Part shown: positions 5,356-6,707 of the stretch, one piece after another | How the letters are laid out: the number at the start of each line of letters is the position of its first letter | Numbering within the stretch: the first letter of the stretch is position 1 | DNA from: an uncultured Chlorobiota bacterium | Lineage (GTDB): Bacteria; Bacteroidota; Kapaibacteriia; OLB7 | Assembly (NCBI GenBank): GCA_946481475.1 | Contig: CAMLOB010000220.1 | Span: forward strand, 1-6,707 | DNA: 6,707 nt | Direction: 5' to 3' | Position numbers and translations under genes: made by a program | Notes under the pieces: model-generated | Database searches by the model: none | The model's input: only the letters and a program-made list of their open reading frames with translations | What the model was told of the DNA's origin: nothing

Positions 5356-6707
5356 CTACTCGACCACTACCCGCCCGGTCTTCACCAGATCTCCGCTCTG
5401 CAGACGCAGCCAGTAGACGCCTGATCCGGAGGGGGCGGCGTTCCATTCCACCATATAGTTTCCCGCTTCCAGTTCCCGATCCACCAGCACGCCGATTCTG
5501 TTTCCCCGCACATCAAACACGTCCAGCCGGATCGGACCGTCGAGGCCGGTGCTGAAGGCGATGCGTACGTGTTCTCCGGAGGGATTCGGCAGGGCCTGGG
5601 GAACGGTGTACTTGCCGGCGATCAGTTCGATCAGACGGAAGTTCAATCCGCAGATCGTGTCCAGCCGTGCATGTCCGGCCTCGGTGATGATGTCGACACA
5701 ACCGTGCGACGTACCGAGACGGAATTCCAGTCCGGTCTCCGACATGGCTCCCAGATAGAGGGCTCCGGCAAACCGGAGCAGCGTTCCGTCCCCGGCCAGC
5801 TCCTCACTTGCAGGAGCGGTCAATATGATGTGAAGATAGCCGGGAGAGACCGTCTCTATCGAAACGTTCCAGCCTTCGAGCAATGTCCCTTCCAGCAGAC
5901 GTTCAATCGAGTTGACGTCGAGGTACATCACTCCCGGATCATACTCCAGTTCAAATTGAATGTCGGATATTCCCGAGCCGGGAAGAATCTCGTCGATCTC
6001 CACAGCAATCTCCAGTTGTTCTCCGATCAATGCGCGGTAGTCCCGGGCGATTCGCGAACGTAGGGTCAGTTTGTCGCCGGTATGGACGGTGACCGTATCA
6101 AACGCTTCGCAGCCGGTCGTCACGTCGGTCACCTGCAGGATATAGGTTGTTGTCTCCGATGGTGAGGCAATCGGATGTGGAGCGTTCGGATCGTCCAGTC
6201 CCTTGTCGGGTCTCCACTGATACCGGAGTCCCGGCTCCCCGTCTCTCCCCCCCAGAAGAGCCGTTCCGCCGAAGCAGAATGCGGTGTCTTTTCCGGCGTC
6301 GGCAATCGGGAGGTTGTGGATGATGACCGTGACCGAATCTATCGCAAAGCATCCGGTCTGCTCATCGGTTACCAGTAATTCGTATGTGGTGGTCTCCATC
6401 GGAGAGACGAGCGGACGGGGATCCTCCGGATCACTGAGTCCGGGTGCGGGCGTCCACTGGTAGCGGAGTCCCGGCTCCCGGCTACGTCCTCCCAGAAGAG
6501 CCTCCCCGCCGATGCAGAATGCGGTGTCTCTTCCGGCATCGGCAATCGGGGCATCGTGGATGACGACTCTGACCGAGTCGGTCATTGTACAGTTGGTTTG
6601 CAGGTCGGTTACCAGCAGGGTGTATGTTGTCGTTTGGGTGACCAGCGCAACCGGACGTGGAGCGTTCGGATCGTCCAGTCCCTTGTCGGGTCTCCACTGA
6701 TACCGAA
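5356..6707 (-). CDS. Large surface/secreted protein with PKD-like repeats, cohesin-like module and T9SS sorting domain (C-terminal part)
   Basis: The frame stays open to the right edge with no stop, so the ATG at 6585 is internal and the true start lies outside the window. The visible 450 residues contain one partial and two full 80-residue tandem repeats (6705-6064). Each full unit has the pattern ADAGxDTAFCxGG...RYQWxPxxGLxDP...TTTYxLxVTDxxTGC...VTV, the PKD/Ig-like type seen in SprB-like adhesins, with one Cys near each end that probably form a disulfide. Next comes a cohesin-like beta-sandwich (about 6063-5686; GEQLEIAVEI, then FELEYDPGVMYLDV and LLRFAGALYL). The end (about 5604-5356) is a T9SS type A sorting domain: LPNPSGEHVRIAF, then LDVFDVRGNRIGVLVD, GVYWLRLQSG and a final RVVVE. 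The likely role is adhesion or binding at the cell surface; the partner is unknown. The stop is 58 bp from the convergent gene. Confidence 0.88.
   Translation of the reverse strand, partial: RYQWRPDKGLDDPNAPRPVALVTQTTTYTLLVTDLQTNCTMTDSVRVVIHDAPIADAGRDTAFCIGGEALLGGRSREPGLRYQWTPAPGLSDPEDPRPLVSPMETTTYELLVTDEQTGCFAIDSVTVIIHNLPIADAGKDTAFCFGGTALLGGRDGEPGLRYQWRPDKGLDDPNAPHPIASPSETTTYILQVTDVTTGCEAFDTVTVHTGDKLTLRSRIARDYRALIGEQLEIAVEIDEILPGSGISDIQFELEYDPGVMYLDVNSIERLLEGTLLEGWNVSIETVSPGYLHIILTAPASEELAGDGTLLRFAGALYLGAMSETGLEFRLGTSHGCVDIITEAGHARLDTICGLNFRLIELIAGKYTVPQALPNPSGEHVRIAFSTGLDGPIRLDVFDVRGNRIGVLVDRELEAGNYMVEWNAAPSGSGVYWLRLQSGDLVKTGRVVVE
6064..6705 (-). repeat. 240-bp tandem repeats encoding 80-residue PKD-like units
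   Basis: Units lie at 6705-6544 (partial, cut by the edge), 6543-6304 and 6303-6064. All keep the reading frame because 240 is a multiple of three. Nearly shared blocks include the bases for EPGLRYQW, the DTAFC stretch and the TTTY stretch. The outer two units share a 49-nt exact match (6657-6705 with 6177-6225, offset 480) that the middle unit lacks. The array evidently continues beyond the window. Confidence 0.85.

Noticed and set aside
6544..6585. ATG at 6585 as the start of the surface-protein gene
   Set aside because: The frame stays open to the window edge and encodes another repeat unit (RYQWRPDKGLDDP), so the ATG is an internal Met.

Overview
The window looks like a piece of a fairly GC-rich genome of the Bacteroidota/Chlorobiota group (Ignavibacteria- or Kapabacteria-like). 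The main evidence is two secreted proteins that each end in a type IX secretion system (T9SS) type A C-terminal sorting domain, a signal confined to that group. A third gene appears to belong to a helical-repeat family of unknown function that I know from Bacteroidota. The taxonomic call is inference; there is no rRNA or other marker gene here.

Layout from left to right. The minus strand at 1-123 holds the first 41 codons of a B12-dependent methylmalonyl-CoA mutase-type large subunit that runs off the left edge. A non-coding divergent spacer (124-470) carries copy 1 of a 27-nt repeat followed by a hairpin. A plus-strand flavoprotein disulfide reductase follows (471-1817). The next spacer (1818-2129), between convergent genes, holds a possible terminator hairpin, copy 2 of the 27-nt repeat, a perfect 13-bp inverted repeat and a related sequence in inverted orientation. 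A minus-strand secreted Ycf48/BNR-like protein with a T9SS tail occupies 2130-3380. A non-coding divergent spacer (3381-3764) has several long-range inverted repeats. A plus-strand 510-residue helical-repeat protein of unknown function follows (3765-5297). Convergent with it, separated by only 58 bp with no evident terminator, is the 3' part of a large minus-strand surface protein (5356 to the right edge). That protein has tandem 80-residue PKD/Ig-like repeats, a cohesin-like module and a T9SS tail.

No two neighbouring genes form an operon: orientation alternates at every junction (-,+,-,+,-). The genes therefore look like separate transcription units, not one system. The two T9SS cargo proteins would be exported by the Sec system and then sorted to the cell surface or medium by a T9SS encoded elsewhere. 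The mutase and the reductase are cytoplasmic metabolic enzymes. I see no clear sign of a defence island, prophage, CRISPR array, tRNA or transposase. The most open questions are the repeat/hairpin elements in the spacers, the uncharacterised 510-residue protein, and the two-unit periodicity in the surface-protein repeats.
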